Shown in pieces: positions 63,961-64,000 of a stretch of 64,000 nucleotides of DNA. Origin of the DNA: Bombella intestini (lineage in GTDB: Bacteria > Pseudomonadota > Alphaproteobacteria > Acetobacterales > Acetobacteraceae); assembly GCF_002003665.1 (NCBI RefSeq), contig NZ_JATM01000004.1:124001-188000 (forward strand), given 5' to 3'. The notes beneath the pieces were generated by a model. That model saw nothing but the letters and a program-made list of their open reading frames with translations, was not told the DNA's origin and ran no database searches. Within the stretch, counting starts at the first letter, position 1. Each line of letters begins with the position of its first letter. Made by a program: the position numbers and the translations under genes.

Positions 63961-64000
63961 GATACGCCTTTTCTCCTCCTGCGATCCTCACCAGATTAAG

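Noticed and set aside
1-64000. CRISPR arrays, insertion sequences, prophage or integrative elements
   Set aside because: I saw no direct-repeat arrays, transposase or integrase genes, or att-like duplications next to the tRNA-Phe gene.

Overview
The window reads as a chromosomal segment of an acetic acid bacterium (Alphaproteobacteria, Acetobacteraceae). The pointers are a complete pqqABCDE set for the cofactor of periplasmic dehydrogenases, a hopanoid-associated HpnN exporter, a Hint_2-domain protein of a kind common in this family, a rfbB-rfbA-rfbC-rfbD order matching the pellicle genes polABCD of Acetobacter, and the alphaproteobacterial run infA-maf-RNase E/G-yacG-tRNA. The genus cannot be fixed from the sequence. 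There is no rRNA, CRISPR array, prophage or insertion sequence. Genes are tightly packed, with many ATGA or 1-base overlaps.

Layout. 1-8.6 kb: end of an aquaporin-like channel, a YigZ protein, the hopanoid transporter HpnN, an alginate-export-type porin, a flavin reductase, and an Nramp manganese transporter with a DUF3297 protein. 8.7-14.4 kb: RidA, O-acetylhomoserine sulfhydrylase, an alpha/beta hydrolase, hisG-hisD and gmk. 14.6-18.0 kb: pqqA to pqqE, with a strong hairpin after pqqA. 18.1-28.9 kb: a surface-polysaccharide region holding a DPM1-like GT2, dTDP-rhamnose synthesis (rfbBACD), GDP-mannose synthesis (manC), three multi-pass GT-C-type glycosyltransferases and a 54-residue membrane peptide. 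29.0-32.7 kb: a complete riboflavin operon (ribD-ribE-ribBA-ribH) behind a clear FMN riboswitch. 32.8-35.3 kb: a coiled-coil periplasmic protein, an FNR-type iron-sulfur regulator and a divergent OmpW porin, with a perfect FNR box between the last two.

35.5-41.3 kb: a tripartite RND efflux operon (adaptor, CzcA/CusA-type pump, NodT-type outer membrane lipoprotein). 41.4-47.9 kb: a histidine phosphatase, prs, a very unusual membrane protein with two J-domain modules, a lipoprotein and a TonB-like protein. 47.9-51 kb: DNA glycosylase, infA, maf, a short RNase E/G homologue, yacG and tRNA-Phe. 51-58.7 kb: aldo/keto reductase, a Tat-exported GH32 fructan hydrolase, a bile-acid-symporter-family transporter with a perfect 18-bp palindrome upstream, an unknown helical protein, htpG and an SDR. 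58.8-64 kb: the Hint protein and a periplasmic copper-resistance operon (Met-rich protein, copA, copB).

How the parts fit. The sugar-nucleotide genes, the polyprenyl-phosphate-sugar synthase and the GT-C enzymes together suggest export-side glycosylation of a rhamnose- and mannose-containing surface polymer; this is inferred from neighbourhood. The riboflavin operon senses FMN through its riboswitch. The FNR-type regulator probably controls itself and/or ompW in response to oxygen. The most unusual items are the double J-domain protein with a peptidoglycan-binding periplasmic part, the aquaporin whose second NPA box appears to be NFM, the RNase E/G homologue lacking the zinc link, the GH32 enzyme with an 80-residue insertion, and the Hint protein with intact catalytic residues.
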